Positions 8,492-17,284 of a DNA stretch of 64,000 nt are shown one piece after another (position 1 is the stretch's first letter; each line of letters opens with the position of its first letter). The stretch comes from Gammaproteobacteria bacterium. Its GTDB lineage: Bacteria; Pseudomonadota; Gammaproteobacteria; Burkholderiales; Sulfuricellaceae. The DNA is taken from positions 62,001-126,000 of the forward strand of contig JAHJGO010000003.1 in NCBI GenBank assembly GCA_018824405.1. The letters are read 5' to 3'. The position numbers were made by a program, and so were the translations under genes. Below the pieces are notes generated by a model. That model saw only the letters and a list, made by a program, of their open reading frames with translations, searched no databases and was not told the DNA's origin.

Positions 8492-10612
8492 CTACTTGAC
8501 CCGCATCCCCGGCTCTGCGCCTTCGTCCGGGCTGAGGATGAATAGTCCCGGCGTGTCACCGGAAGCGGCCAGCACCATGCCTTCCGACAGGCCGAATTTC
8601 ATCTTGCGCGGGGCGAGGTTGGCAACCATCACGGTCATGCGACCGATCAGTTTCTCCGGCGCATAGGCGGACTTGATGCCGGCGAACACATTGCGGGTTT
8701 TGCCTTCGCCGATATCCAGCGTGAGTTGCAGTAGTTTGTCCGCACCTTCGACATGTTCGGCATTGACGATTCTGGCGATGCGCAGGTCGATCTTGCTGAA
8801 ATCGTCGATGGAAATGGTTTCGGCGATGGGGGCGATACTTGTGCCAGCTGGCTGGACTTCGTTGACCTGCTTTTCGGCGTGGCGCGCCTGCGAATGCGGC
8901 TCGGCGGCCGGTGCGAGTGTGGCTTTGTTGGCTTCGATCATGGCTTCCACCTGTTTTGGGTCGATCCGGGTCATGAGGTGCTCATAGGCGTTGATGGCGT
9001 CGGCAGGGTAGGTCTTGAGATCCTGCCAGCCCATTTTTCCTTCCAGATTCAGGAACTGTTCCACCTTTGCGGCGAGCTGCGGCAGTACCGGCTTGAGATA
9101 AATGGTGAGAATACGGAAAGCGTTCAGGCTTTCGCTGCATACCTGGTGCAGGCGTTTTTCCTGCTCCGGCTTCTTGGCCAGTTCCCAGGGTTTGTTCTGG
9201 TCGACGAACTGGTTCACCAGATCAGTGAGACGCATGATTTCGCGTATCGCCCGGCTGAAATCGCGCTCTGTATAGGCGCGTGCAATCATTTCTTCCGAGC
9301 CGAGCAGGATGATTTCGAGTTCCTCTTCCTCCGGTTGGCGGCGTTCTTCCTGTGCGATCAGGCGGCCTTCAAAGCGTTTGTGGATGAAGCCGGCGGCGCG
9401 GCTGGCGATGTTGACATATTTACCTACCAGGTCGCTGTTGACGCGGGCGGTGAAGTCTTCCAGGCTGAGGTCGATGTCTTCCATGCTGCCGTTGAGCTTG
9501 GCGGCGTAGTAATAGCGCAGGTATTCCGGGTTGAGGTGCTGCAGATAGCTCTCGGCGGTGATGAAAGTGCCGCGCGACTTGGACATTTTCTGACCGTTCA
9601 CGGTGAGAAAGCCGTGAGCGAAAACGCTGGTGGGCGTGCGGTGGCCGGAAAATTTCAGCGTGGCTGGCCAGAACAGGGCGTGGAAGTAGAGAATGTCCTT
9701 GCCGATGAAGTGATACAGCTCGGTGCTGGAGCCCTCTTTCCAGAATTCGTCGAACATCGTTTCTGCTGATGGCTGACCGCTGACGGCTGAAAGCTTCTGG
9801 GCCAGATTCATGAAGCTGGCCATGTAACCGATCGGCGCATCCAGCCAGACATAGAAATATTTGCCTGGCGCATCCGGTATTTCGAAGCCGAAATAGGGCG
9901 CGTCGCGCGAAATATCCCAGTTGTTCAGGCCGGACTCGAACCATTCCTGCATCTTGTTCGAAGCTTCGGCCTGCAGGTGGCCCGGCGTCTGCGTCCACTT
10001 GGTGAGGAACGCCTTGCATTTGTCGTCGCCGAGCTTGAAGAAGTAGTGCTCGGATTCCTTGCGCACCGGTTTCGCGCCGGAAACGGCAGAAACCGGGTTG
10101 ATCAGGTCAGTGGGCGAATAGGTGGCGCCGCAGACTTCGCAGGAATCGCCATACTGGTCCTGGGCATGGCACTTGGGGCATTCGCCCTTGATGAAGCGGT
10201 CCGGCAGGAACATTTCCTTTTCCGGGTCGTAGAACTGCTCGATGATTTTGGTATCGATCAGTTTGGCTTCGTCGCGCAGCTTGCGGTAAATCGACTGCGC
10301 GAGCGTCTTGTTTTCATCGGAGTTGGTCGAGTAGTAATTGTCGAATTCGATGTGAAAGCCGCTGAAATCGCTGGTGTGCTCGTTCCACACCCGGTCGATC
10401 AGCTGTTCCGGGCTGATGCCTTCTTTCTCCGCACGCAACATGATGGGCGTGCCGTGGGTGTCATCGGCACAGACATAGAAACATTGTGTGTCCGCTTGCA
10501 TTTTATGAAAGCGTACCCAGATATCGGTCTGTATGTATTCCACCAGGTGCCCGAGGTGGATGCTGCCGTTGGCATAGGGCAGGGCGGACGTGACCAGGAT
10601 TTTGCGTGTCAT
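8492..10612 (-). CDS. metG: Methionyl-tRNA synthetase
   Basis: A 706-residue class I aminoacyl-tRNA synthetase that charges tRNA-Met. In the numbering from [16 protein letters not shown], the HIGH-type motif is HLGH near residue 19, the zinc-binding cysteines are C145, C148, C158 and C161 (CPKC and CEVC), and KMSKS is at 342-346. The C-terminal ~110 residues, from [15 protein letters not shown], form the EMAP-II-like tRNA-binding and dimerisation domain of the long MetG type. The frame is open 45 bases further upstream, but the start at 10612 matches the usual MetG N-terminus. It is divergent from apbC, an arrangement common in betaproteobacteria. Confidence 0.97.
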   Translation of the reverse strand: MTRKILVTSALPYANGSIHLGHLVEYIQTDIWVRFHKMQADTQCFYVCADDTHGTPIMLRAEKEGISPEQLIDRVWNEHTSDFSGFHIEFDNYYSTNSDENKTLAQSIYRKLRDEAKLIDTKIIEQFYDPEKEMFLPDRFIKGECPKCHAQDQYGDSCEVCGATYSPTDLINPVSAVSGAKPVRKESEHYFFKLGDDKCKAFLTKWTQTPGHLQAEASNKMQEWFESGLNNWDISRDAPYFGFEIPDAPGKYFYVWLDAPIGYMASFMNLAQKLSAVSGQPSAETMFDEFWKEGSSTELYHFIGKDILYFHALFWPATLKFSGHRTPTSVFAHGFLTVNGQKMSKSRGTFITAESYLQHLNPEYLRYYYAAKLNGSMEDIDLSLEDFTARVNSDLVGKYVNIASRAAGFIHKRFEGRLIAQEERRQPEEEELEIILLGSEEMIARAYTERDFSRAIREIMRLTDLVNQFVDQNKPWELAKKPEQEKRLHQVCSESLNAFRILTIYLKPVLPQLAAKVEQFLNLEGKMGWQDLKTYPADAINAYEHLMTRIDPKQVEAMIEANKATLAPAAEPHSQARHAEKQVNEVQPAGTSIAPIAETISIDDFSKIDLRIARIVNAEHVEGADKLLQLTLDIGEGKTRNVFAGIKSAYAPEKLIGRMTVMVANLAPRKMKFGLSEGMVLAASGDTPGLFILSPDEGAEPGMRVK

Positions 10613-10736
10613 GGGAAGCTCGGAACGGAAAAATGAAATTGTAACAAAGTCGGCCACGTGGATAGTAGGCGTGCCACTTTTTATTGTTTAAACTTCGCTA
10701 TTTTATCAGTAGCCCGAATTATTTTTAGGAGCAAGC

Positions 10737-11825
10737 ATGGCTGTTTCAGAACTGCAAGTGCAAACCGCGCTGAAGGAATTGATCGATCCTCATACCAAGA
10801 AGGATTACATGTCCAGCAAATCCGCCAAGAACATCAAGGTGGACGGCAATAACGTGACCGTGGACTTGGTGCTGGGCTACCCCGCCAAGGGCGTGATGGG
10901 CGACATCCAGAAGCTGGTGACGGACAAGCTGAAAACCATTTCCGGCGTGGGTGACGTGACCGTCAACATGAGCCAGAAAATCGTTTCCCACGCCGTGCAG
11001 AAAGGCGTGAAGCTGATCCCCGGCGTGAAAAACGTGATTGCAGTGGCTTCCGGCAAGGGCGGCGTGGGCAAATCCACCACCGCGGTCAACCTGGCGCTGG
11101 CGCTGGCGGCTGAAGGTGCCTCTGTAGGCATCATGGATGCGGACATTTACGGCCCATCCCAGCCCACCATGCTGGGTATCGACGGTCGCCCTGATTCCAC
11201 AGACGGGCAGAGCATGGAGCCAATGGTTGGCCACGGCATTCAGGCCATGTCCATCGGTTTTCTGGTGGACGTGGAGCAGCCCATGGTGTGGCGCGGCCCG
11301 ATGGTCACCCAGGCGCTGGAACAGTTGCTGAACGATACCAAGTGGAAAGATCTCGACTACCTGGTGGTCGACCTGCCGCCGGGCACCGGCGACATCCAGC
11401 TGACCCTGGCGCAGCGCGTGCCGGTGACCGGTGCCGTGATCGTCACCACACCGCAGGACATCGCCCTGATCGATGCGCGCAAGGGCCTGAAGATGTTCGA
11501 GAAAGTCGGCATTCCCATCCTTGGTATCGTGGAAAACATGAGCCTGCATATCTGCTCCAACTGCGGTCACGAAGAGCGCATCTTCGGCACGGGCGGCGGC
11601 GAGAAAATGTGCAAGGATTACGAAGTGGAATTCCTCGGTTCGCTGCCGCTGGATATCCGCATCCGCGAAGAAACCGATTCCGGCAATCCGACCGTGGTGG
11701 CCGAGCCTGATTCGCGCATTTCCATGATCTACCGCGATATCGCCCGCAAGGTGGCGATCCGTGTGGCAGAACAGGCGCAGGACTTCAGCGCACGTTTCCC
11801 GAGCATCGTGATTCAGAACACCTGA
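10737..11825 (+). CDS. apbC: Iron-sulfur cluster carrier ATPase ApbC/Mrp
   Basis: A 362-residue P-loop scaffold that binds and delivers 4Fe-4S clusters in the cytoplasm. An N-terminal MIP18-like (DUF59) domain spans residues ~5-90, followed by the Mrp/NBP35 ATPase with deviant Walker A GKGGVGKST at 106-114 and the cluster-binding CxxC motif within HICSNCGHEE near residue 270. The ATG at 10737 follows a good AGGAGC. A strong intrinsic terminator follows the stop, so the gene is probably monocistronic. It is divergent from metG with a 124-bp gap that should hold both promoters. Confidence 0.96.
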   Translation: MAVSELQVQTALKELIDPHTKKDYMSSKSAKNIKVDGNNVTVDLVLGYPAKGVMGDIQKLVTDKLKTISGVGDVTVNMSQKIVSHAVQKGVKLIPGVKNVIAVASGKGGVGKSTTAVNLALALAAEGASVGIMDADIYGPSQPTMLGIDGRPDSTDGQSMEPMVGHGIQAMSIGFLVDVEQPMVWRGPMVTQALEQLLNDTKWKDLDYLVVDLPPGTGDIQLTLAQRVPVTGAVIVTTPQDIALIDARKGLKMFEKVGIPILGIVENMSLHICSNCGHEERIFGTGGGEKMCKDYEVEFLGSLPLDIRIREETDSGNPTVVAEPDSRISMIYRDIARKVAIRVAEQAQDFSARFPSIVIQNT

Positions 11826-11850
11826 TCGACAAAGAGTGTCATGAAGACTA

Positions 11851-11887
11851 AAGCCGTTCCGGGTTGTTCCGGAACGGCTTTTTTTTT
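11851..11887 (+). terminator. Intrinsic terminator of apbC
   Basis: AAGCCGTTCCGG and CCGGAACGGCTT form a perfect 12-bp stem with a 6-base loop (11863-11868), followed by an uninterrupted T-run to 11887. It starts 25 bp after the apbC stop codon. Confidence 0.93.
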
Positions 11888-11936
11888 GTTCTTGGTGTTA
11901 TGATCGAACCCTGATTTTTGTCGGGCTGCGGCCGTT

Positions 11937-12896
11937 TTGACTTCATTCCTTGATCTGAGCAAATTATTGAATCGCTTGCGCCCGTACGCCGGTGTTATCG
12001 CTGTTGCCTGCGCAGGATGCGTGCTGACTTTTCTGACCGTGCGTGGCGAAATCCGGCAAAGCGAAGAACAGTTGCGCGTGCAGTTTGAATGGCGGGCGCA
12101 AAATGAAGCTGTGCGCTTCCAGCGTAGCCTGGAACGCGTGGTTGAAGCAGTGGATTCCGTCGGAGGGTACATGGGTGCGTCCGAGCATGTGGATGATGCG
12201 GAGTTTGCCCTTTTTGCCAGCGATGCTTTACACAATCATGCGGAATTCCGTGCGCTGCAATGGCTGCCGTACATTACGGCGGACAAACGGCCGGCCTTTG
12301 AGGTTGAACTGGGTCGAGTCAGGCCGGGTGCACGCATCACAGAATTTCGCGATGGGGAAATGATTACGGCCGGCATGCGTGATGAATACATCCCCATTCG
12401 TTATACAGAACCCTTCAGCGGCAATGAAGCGGTTTTCGGCTTTGATGCCGCCACGCAGCCCAGTAATCTCAAGTCGTTGGCTCTGGCCAGGGATATGGGC
12501 ACAATGTCCACCTCGGGTTTGATTTCCCTGGTGCAGGATAGCGGGCAACAGGCAGTCATTCTGTACCGTCCTGTCTATGGCCGTGGCATGCCAGTCGAAA
12601 CCGTTGATCAGCGCCGGGATGCCCTGCTCGGATTCAGTGCTGGTGTTTTGCTGATCAAGGAAGTGCTGAACTGGTCCCTGCAAGGCACGCCGCCTACCGG
12701 CCTGGATATCCACATCCTTGACCTGTCCGCCACCGGCGAGGATCAATTACTGTATCGCCACGCCTCCCGCTCGCGTAGCGCTGATGAGCGCCCGCCCACG
12801 CTTGAAGAAGTCCGTGCAGGGCAGCACAAGACGGTTAATGTCAATGTCCCGGGCCGGGAATGGCAGCTGGTTTTCAATCCGGCGCCCGCATTGTAG
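11937..12896 (+). CDS. CHASE sensor half of a split GGDEF-EAL gene
   Basis: A 319-residue open frame with one N-terminal membrane segment (around 17-33) followed by a periplasmic CHASE domain (~50-270; note VDSVGGYMG, FRALQWLPYI and AVFGFDAATQPSN). It ends at an amber TAG (12894-12896) just before the expected second membrane segment. The next codons continue in the same frame without another stop into KEFGNPPYISTLIGG and then the PAS-GGDEF-EAL part (12957-15026). A single C-to-T change of a CAG codon would explain it. The start is a TTG at 11937 with no clear ribosome binding site. Alone this piece would be a tethered periplasmic domain without output, so I read it as part of an interrupted gene. 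Confidence 0.75.
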   Translation: MTSFLDLSKLLNRLRPYAGVIAVACAGCVLTFLTVRGEIRQSEEQLRVQFEWRAQNEAVRFQRSLERVVEAVDSVGGYMGASEHVDDAEFALFASDALHNHAEFRALQWLPYITADKRPAFEVELGRVRPGARITEFRDGEMITAGMRDEYIPIRYTEPFSGNEAVFGFDAATQPSNLKSLALARDMGTMSTSGLISLVQDSGQQAVILYRPVYGRGMPVETVDQRRDALLGFSAGVLLIKEVLNWSLQGTPPTGLDIHILDLSATGEDQLLYRHASRSRSADERPPTLEEVRAGQHKTVNVNVPGREWQLVFNPAPAL

Positions 12897-12956
12897 AAAG
12901 AATTCGGCAATCCTCCCTATATTTCGACCCTGATTGGCGGTCTGCTTCTGACCGGT

Positions 12957-15026
12957 TTGTTTAGCATCTACCTGCTGCGCACTATTCAGTATGGCGCGCA
13001 GATGGATCTTGCCCAGCGCAGTTCCAGATTGGGCAGCTGGCACTTCAACGCCTTGACGCGGCGGACTGTCTGGTCGGCCCAGGAATACCGCTGTCTTGGT
13101 TTTGAGCCGGGCGGGTGTGTGCCGGGACTTGAGGCCTTTTTTGCCGCATTGCACCCTGAAGATCGCCCACTTTTTGAGGCGCAGCGCCAGGCCCTTATGG
13201 CTGGCGAGCGCAATGATATGGACCTGTTCCTGCGCGTGATTCATCCCGATGGCAGCGAGCACATTGTGCATGAGCGTGCCATGGTGACCCGCGATCCGCG
13301 CGGCAAGGTGCTGAATATCTCGGGTACGACGCAGGATGTGACCGAGCGCAAGCAGCAGGAAGAAAAGCTACGCTTGTCGGCTCGCCTGATGGATAGTTCG
13401 CAGGAGGCGATGGTCATCACCGATCCACGGGGCAAGATTCTAGATGTCAATCCGGCTTTCAGCGAGATTACCGGCTACAGGCGTGAAGAAGTCATCGGCG
13501 GCAATCCGCGCTTGTGGAAGTCCCAGCATCACGATGCCGATTTTTATCAGAGCTTGTGGGCTGCGCTTGGCGCGGATGGTTATTGGCGCGGAGAGATATG
13601 GAACCGGCGCAAGGACGGCGATGCGTTTCCGAGCTGGCAGACCATCAGCGCTGTGCACGATGACCAGGGACACACCACGCATTATGTGTCCGTATTTTCG
13701 GATATCAGCAGCCTGGTGCAGACACGTGAGCAACTCGCGTACCAGGCTTACCATGATCCTTTGACCGGTCTGCCGAACCGTCTGCTGTTCAACGACCGTC
13801 TGACTCATGCCCTGACCCGTGCTGAGCGCGATGGAGGCCAGGTGGCAGTGCTGTTTCTCGACCTCGATCGCTTCAAGCATGTCAACGACAGCCTTGGCCA
13901 TCCTGCCGGCGATGCACTGCTGCGCGCAGTTGCACAACGTTTGAGCCAGTCTGGGCGCAAGGAAGATACCGTTTCTCGCATAGGTGGCGATGAATTCATC
14001 ATGTTGATGGAGGAGCTGCGCGACCCGCAGGATGCCGCGCACCTTGCAGACAAACTTCTGCGTGTGCTGGCTGAACCCCATGTTATCCAGGGCCATGATC
14101 TCTATGTCTCCAGCAGTATCGGCATCAGCCTCTATCCGCGCGATGGAGGCAGTGCAGAAGTTCTGGTGCGCAATGCCGATACGGCGATGTATCAGGCAAA
14201 GTCTGCAGGGCGCAAGACCTATTCCTTCTACACTCAGGATCTGACAGTCAAGGCCACCGAGCGCCTGCAGATCGAATCCGACCTGCGCCGTGCTCTGGAG
14301 CAGCGTGAGCTGACTGTTTATTACCAGCCGCAGGTTGATCTTGAAAAGGGCCGCTTCATCGGCGCCGAGGCGCTGGTGCGCTGGAATCACCCCGTACTTG
14401 GCTTTCTGCCGCCGGACCGCTTCATCCCGGTTGCCGAGGATACCGGGCTGATCATCGAGCTCGGCGAGCAGGTGCTGCGCGAAGCCTGTCTCCAGGCGCG
14501 GCGCTGGCTCGAAGCGGGCATCGAACTTGAGACTGTTGGCGTGAATGTGGCCGGACCGCAGTTGCAGCGCAGCGATTTTGTCTCCACGGTACGCCGAGTG
14601 CTGGCAGAAACGGGATTGCCGGCCAAACATCTTGATCTGGAGGTGACGGAGACTTTCATCATGGAACATGCCGATGTAACCTTCGATCAGCTTCATGAAC
14701 TGCGGGCGCTTGGCGTGACCCTGTCTATCGACGATTTCGGCACCGGTTACTCTTCACTAGCCTACCTGAAACGCCTGCCCATAGACAGACTCAAGCTGGA
14801 CCGTGCCTTCATCAAGGATTTGCCGGATGACGAGGAGGATGCTGCCATTACGCGCGCGGTGGTCGCCCTGTCCGGCAGCCTGGGTCTGCGTCTTGTGGTC
14901 GAGGGGGTCGAAACTGCCGAGCAGATGGCATTCCTGAAAAATATGGGCTGTCGCGAGATACAGGGCTATTACTTCGGTCGCCCGGTGCCGGCAGCCGACT
15001 TCATCTGGCGCGCCGGGCTGGATTGA
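12957..15026 (+). CDS. PAS-PAS-GGDEF-EAL half of the split gene
   Basis: A 689-residue open frame carrying the cytoplasmic output of the protein whose sensor half ends at 12896 in the same frame. After the end of a membrane helix come two PAS/PAC domains (~15-135 and ~140-255), a GGDEF domain with intact RIGGDEF, and an EAL domain with GAEALVRW and DDFGTGYSSLAYLKRLP, so both diguanylate cyclase and c-di-GMP phosphodiesterase motifs look complete. Translation of this part alone would need internal initiation at a TTG or GTG; no convincing ribosome binding site is visible. If the upstream stop is an assembly error, the true gene is 11937-15026, about 1029 codons. Confidence 0.78.
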   Translation: MFSIYLLRTIQYGAQMDLAQRSSRLGSWHFNALTRRTVWSAQEYRCLGFEPGGCVPGLEAFFAALHPEDRPLFEAQRQALMAGERNDMDLFLRVIHPDGSEHIVHERAMVTRDPRGKVLNISGTTQDVTERKQQEEKLRLSARLMDSSQEAMVITDPRGKILDVNPAFSEITGYRREEVIGGNPRLWKSQHHDADFYQSLWAALGADGYWRGEIWNRRKDGDAFPSWQTISAVHDDQGHTTHYVSVFSDISSLVQTREQLAYQAYHDPLTGLPNRLLFNDRLTHALTRAERDGGQVAVLFLDLDRFKHVNDSLGHPAGDALLRAVAQRLSQSGRKEDTVSRIGGDEFIMLMEELRDPQDAAHLADKLLRVLAEPHVIQGHDLYVSSSIGISLYPRDGGSAEVLVRNADTAMYQAKSAGRKTYSFYTQDLTVKATERLQIESDLRRALEQRELTVYYQPQVDLEKGRFIGAEALVRWNHPVLGFLPPDRFIPVAEDTGLIIELGEQVLREACLQARRWLEAGIELETVGVNVAGPQLQRSDFVSTVRRVLAETGLPAKHLDLEVTETFIMEHADVTFDQLHELRALGVTLSIDDFGTGYSSLAYLKRLPIDRLKLDRAFIKDLPDDEEDAAITRAVVALSGSLGLRLVVEGVETAEQMAFLKNMGCREIQGYYFGRPVPAADFIWRAGLD

Positions 15027-15108
15027 TGGAGGGGCGAATTCCGGGCAGAAAAATTCCGGCTGTTAGGCTATACTTCGGCAATATTTTTTTCTGCAGGAAT
15101 TTAATTCG

Positions 15109-15675
15109 ATGAGCATCAAATCGGACAAGTGGATCCGCAGGATGGCGGAACAGACTGGCATGATAGAGCCTTTCGAGCCGGGCCAGGTACGTGAGCAGGA
15201 CGGCCGCAAGATCGTTTCCTACGGTACTTCCAGCTACGGCTACGATATTCGCTGTTCCAACGAGTTCAAGCTGTTCACCAATATCAACAGCACTATCGTC
15301 GATCCGAAAAATTTCGACCCCAATTCCTTTGTCGAGGTGAATGCCGATTACTGCATTATCCCGCCCAATTCCTTCGCCCTGGCACGCACGGTCGAGTACT
15401 TTCGCATTCCGCGCAACGTGCTTACCATCTGCCTCGGCAAATCGACTTATGCCCGCTGCGGCATCATCGTCAATGTCACGCCTTTCGAGCCAGAATGGGA
15501 AGGTTATGTGACCCTGGAGTTTTCCAACACCACGCCGCTGCCGGCGAAGATTTACGCCAACGAGGGCGTGGCCCAGGTGCTGTTCTTCGAATCCGACGAG
15601 GTGTGCGAAACCTCTTACAAGGACCGTGGCGGCAAGTACCAGGGTCAGGTTGGCGTGACCTTGCCTAAAATTTAG
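15109..15675 (+). CDS. dcd: dCTP deaminase
   Basis: A 188-residue homotrimeric enzyme of the dUTPase fold that converts dCTP to dUTP, feeding dTMP synthesis by thymidylate synthase. The family sequence is clear throughout: [46 protein letters not shown] and [18 protein letters not shown], the last containing the catalytic Glu. Length is normal. An AGGAATT precedes the ATG. The upstream split GGDEF-EAL gene is 82 bp away on the same strand; the metal-efflux group starts 20 bp downstream. Confidence 0.97.
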   Translation: MSIKSDKWIRRMAEQTGMIEPFEPGQVREQDGRKIVSYGTSSYGYDIRCSNEFKLFTNINSTIVDPKNFDPNSFVEVNADYCIIPPNSFALARTVEYFRIPRNVLTICLGKSTYARCGIIVNVTPFEPEWEGYVTLEFSNTTPLPAKIYANEGVAQVLFFESDEVCETSYKDRGGKYQGQVGVTLPKI

Positions 15676-15695
15676 ATCAAGTTTAATATCTGCCC

Positions 15696-16097
15696 ATGAC
15701 GCCCAACCGGAACAGTTTTGTTCTTATCCTCCTGCTGACGCTGCTGCAGTGCTTTGCGCCCTTGCTGCACGCTCATACATTTGGGGTTGGTCAGGGTGGG
15801 GGAGTGCACCTATACGAAGTTTCCAAGCTGCATTCCGGTGATCAGCATGCAGCGCATACTCACGTAATTGGCGCGCATGGCGATGAATCTCCGGCTATCG
15901 GGATGGTGCAGGAGTATCGTCAGGACAGCGCGATTGTACTGTTCGACGCGGTGCAGCCGCTGCTTCTGCTGCAATCTCCGCAGATTTCTTCCCAACAAGC
16001 AAAACTCCCGCTCGATCCGATTTATGCTGCACCGCCAGGTGGCAGCAGCAGTCATTTTATTCCCTTTTCTCAAGCACCTCCTGCAGCTCAGATTTAA
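15696..16097 (+). CDS. Small His-rich secreted protein heading RND operon
   Basis: A 133-residue protein with a clear signal peptide (SFVLILLLTLLQCFAPLLHA) and a mature N-terminal half rich in histidine (HLYEVSKLHSGDQHAAHTH and HVIGAHGDE). The C-terminal half is low-complexity with Pro, Ser and Gln. I do not recognise a named family. It is 20 bp after dcd and 95 bp before the metal-efflux adaptor gene, so a periplasmic metal-binding or sensing role is inferred. A different small secreted, Cys/His-rich protein heads the second efflux operon (50318-50689). Confidence 0.72.
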   Translation: MTPNRNSFVLILLLTLLQCFAPLLHAHTFGVGQGGGVHLYEVSKLHSGDQHAAHTHVIGAHGDESPAIGMVQEYRQDSAIVLFDAVQPLLLLQSPQISSQQAKLPLDPIYAAPPGGSSSHFIPFSQAPPAAQI

Positions 16098-16192
16098 TTC
16101 CGGTTTTGAACTATGGCTCATTTGCGCAGCCATAACCTAGCTCGTTTTTGAACTGAATTTCCCCGTACGTTCGTTCCGGGGAGGGAGTCTGT

Positions 16193-17284
16193 ATGCAATT
16201 TAAGCGTTTTATTATCGCCCTGAACCTGTGCTGGGCGGGGCTGGCAGTTGCCGGCCAGGATGTGCCCATGACGGCCAAGCAATCCCAGGCACTGGGTATC
16301 GAAACTTCGCCTCTGGTTTCATCGGCCGTACTTGCGGGTAATGCACTGCCGGCCCAGGTGGTGATTCCCAATCATCAGGTCCGGGTCATCAGCGCACCTC
16401 TGCCGGGCATGGTCGAAAGCATGTCCGTGGCAGTCAATCAGGCCGTCAAGAAAGGCCAATCGCTGGCGCGTTTGCAGAGTCCGGGGCTGGCCGAATTGCA
16501 GCGCGATTTTCTGCAGGCTGCGCTGCAATCGCAACTGGCGCAAAATTCATTGAGCCGCGATGAAAAGCTGTTCAAGGACGGCATCGTGGCCGAAAGTCGC
16601 TATCTCGCGACCCGTAACAGCGCGCTGACCTCAGCCGCAGCCGCCAACGAGAAAAAACAGGCGCTTCATCTGGCGGGTATGGGCGATGCAGCAATCCAGA
16701 AACTCCAGTCCGGCCAGGCTATCGGTAGCGCGCTGGATGTCATCTCTCCTATCGACGGCGTGATTATGGAGCAGATGGTTGCTCCGGGGCAGCGCATGGA
16801 GGCGGCGGCCCCGCTGTTCAAGGTGGCCCGTCTTTCCCCGTTGTGGCTTGAAATTCAGACTCCGCTTGCCCAGGCAAGCACGTTGCAGGCAGGTGCCTCG
16901 GTGCGCGTGCCTGCATTGCAGGCCAGCGGCAAGGTGATTTCTATCGGACGGGGTGTTGCCGAGGCGAATCAGACCGTCATGGTGCGTGCCGAGATTACCG
17001 ATGGCACGGCCAATCTTCGCCCCGGGCAGTATGTCGAAGCCGTGCTTGGCATGGTCACGGGAACGAAGCAATGGAGTGTAGCCAATGGGGCTTTGATGCG
17101 GGATGGGAACCAGACTTATGTCTTTGTGCAGACACCCTCCGGCTACCGCTTGCAGCTTGTTCAAGTGTTGGCTCAGACTCCGGCCTCCGCGACCATCGGT
17201 GGTGATTTCAAGGGCGAAGAGCGGGTGGTGATCAAGGGCACGGTCGCCCTCAAGGCAGCATGGCAAGGTTTGGGGGGTGAGTGA
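16193..17284 (+). CDS. RND efflux periplasmic adaptor (CzcB/CusB type)
   Basis: A 363-residue membrane-fusion protein with signal peptide (ALNLCWAGLAVAGQ). The barrel-sandwich/lipoyl halves (VISAPLPGMVESMSVAVNQ and SPIDGVIMEQMVAPGQ) flank a short alpha-hairpin, then a beta-barrel domain follows. It should link the inner-membrane pump encoded next (start overlapping this stop as TGATG) to the outer-membrane factor at 20668-21936. The metal is not evident; the heavy-metal RND context points to divalent cations such as Zn, Co, Cd or Ni. Confidence 0.9.
   Translation: MQFKRFIIALNLCWAGLAVAGQDVPMTAKQSQALGIETSPLVSSAVLAGNALPAQVVIPNHQVRVISAPLPGMVESMSVAVNQAVKKGQSLARLQSPGLAELQRDFLQAALQSQLAQNSLSRDEKLFKDGIVAESRYLATRNSALTSAAAANEKKQALHLAGMGDAAIQKLQSGQAIGSALDVISPIDGVIMEQMVAPGQRMEAAAPLFKVARLSPLWLEIQTPLAQASTLQAGASVRVPALQASGKVISIGRGVAEANQTVMVRAEITDGTANLRPGQYVEAVLGMVTGTKQWSVANGALMRDGNQTYVFVQTPSGYRLQLVQVLAQTPASATIGGDFKGEERVVIKGTVALKAAWQGLGGE

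Noticed and set aside
16112-16134. TATGGCT...AGCCATA hairpin before the first RND adaptor gene, considered as a riboswitch or attenuator
   Set aside because: The 7-bp stem with a 9-base loop has no T-run and no conserved riboswitch features.
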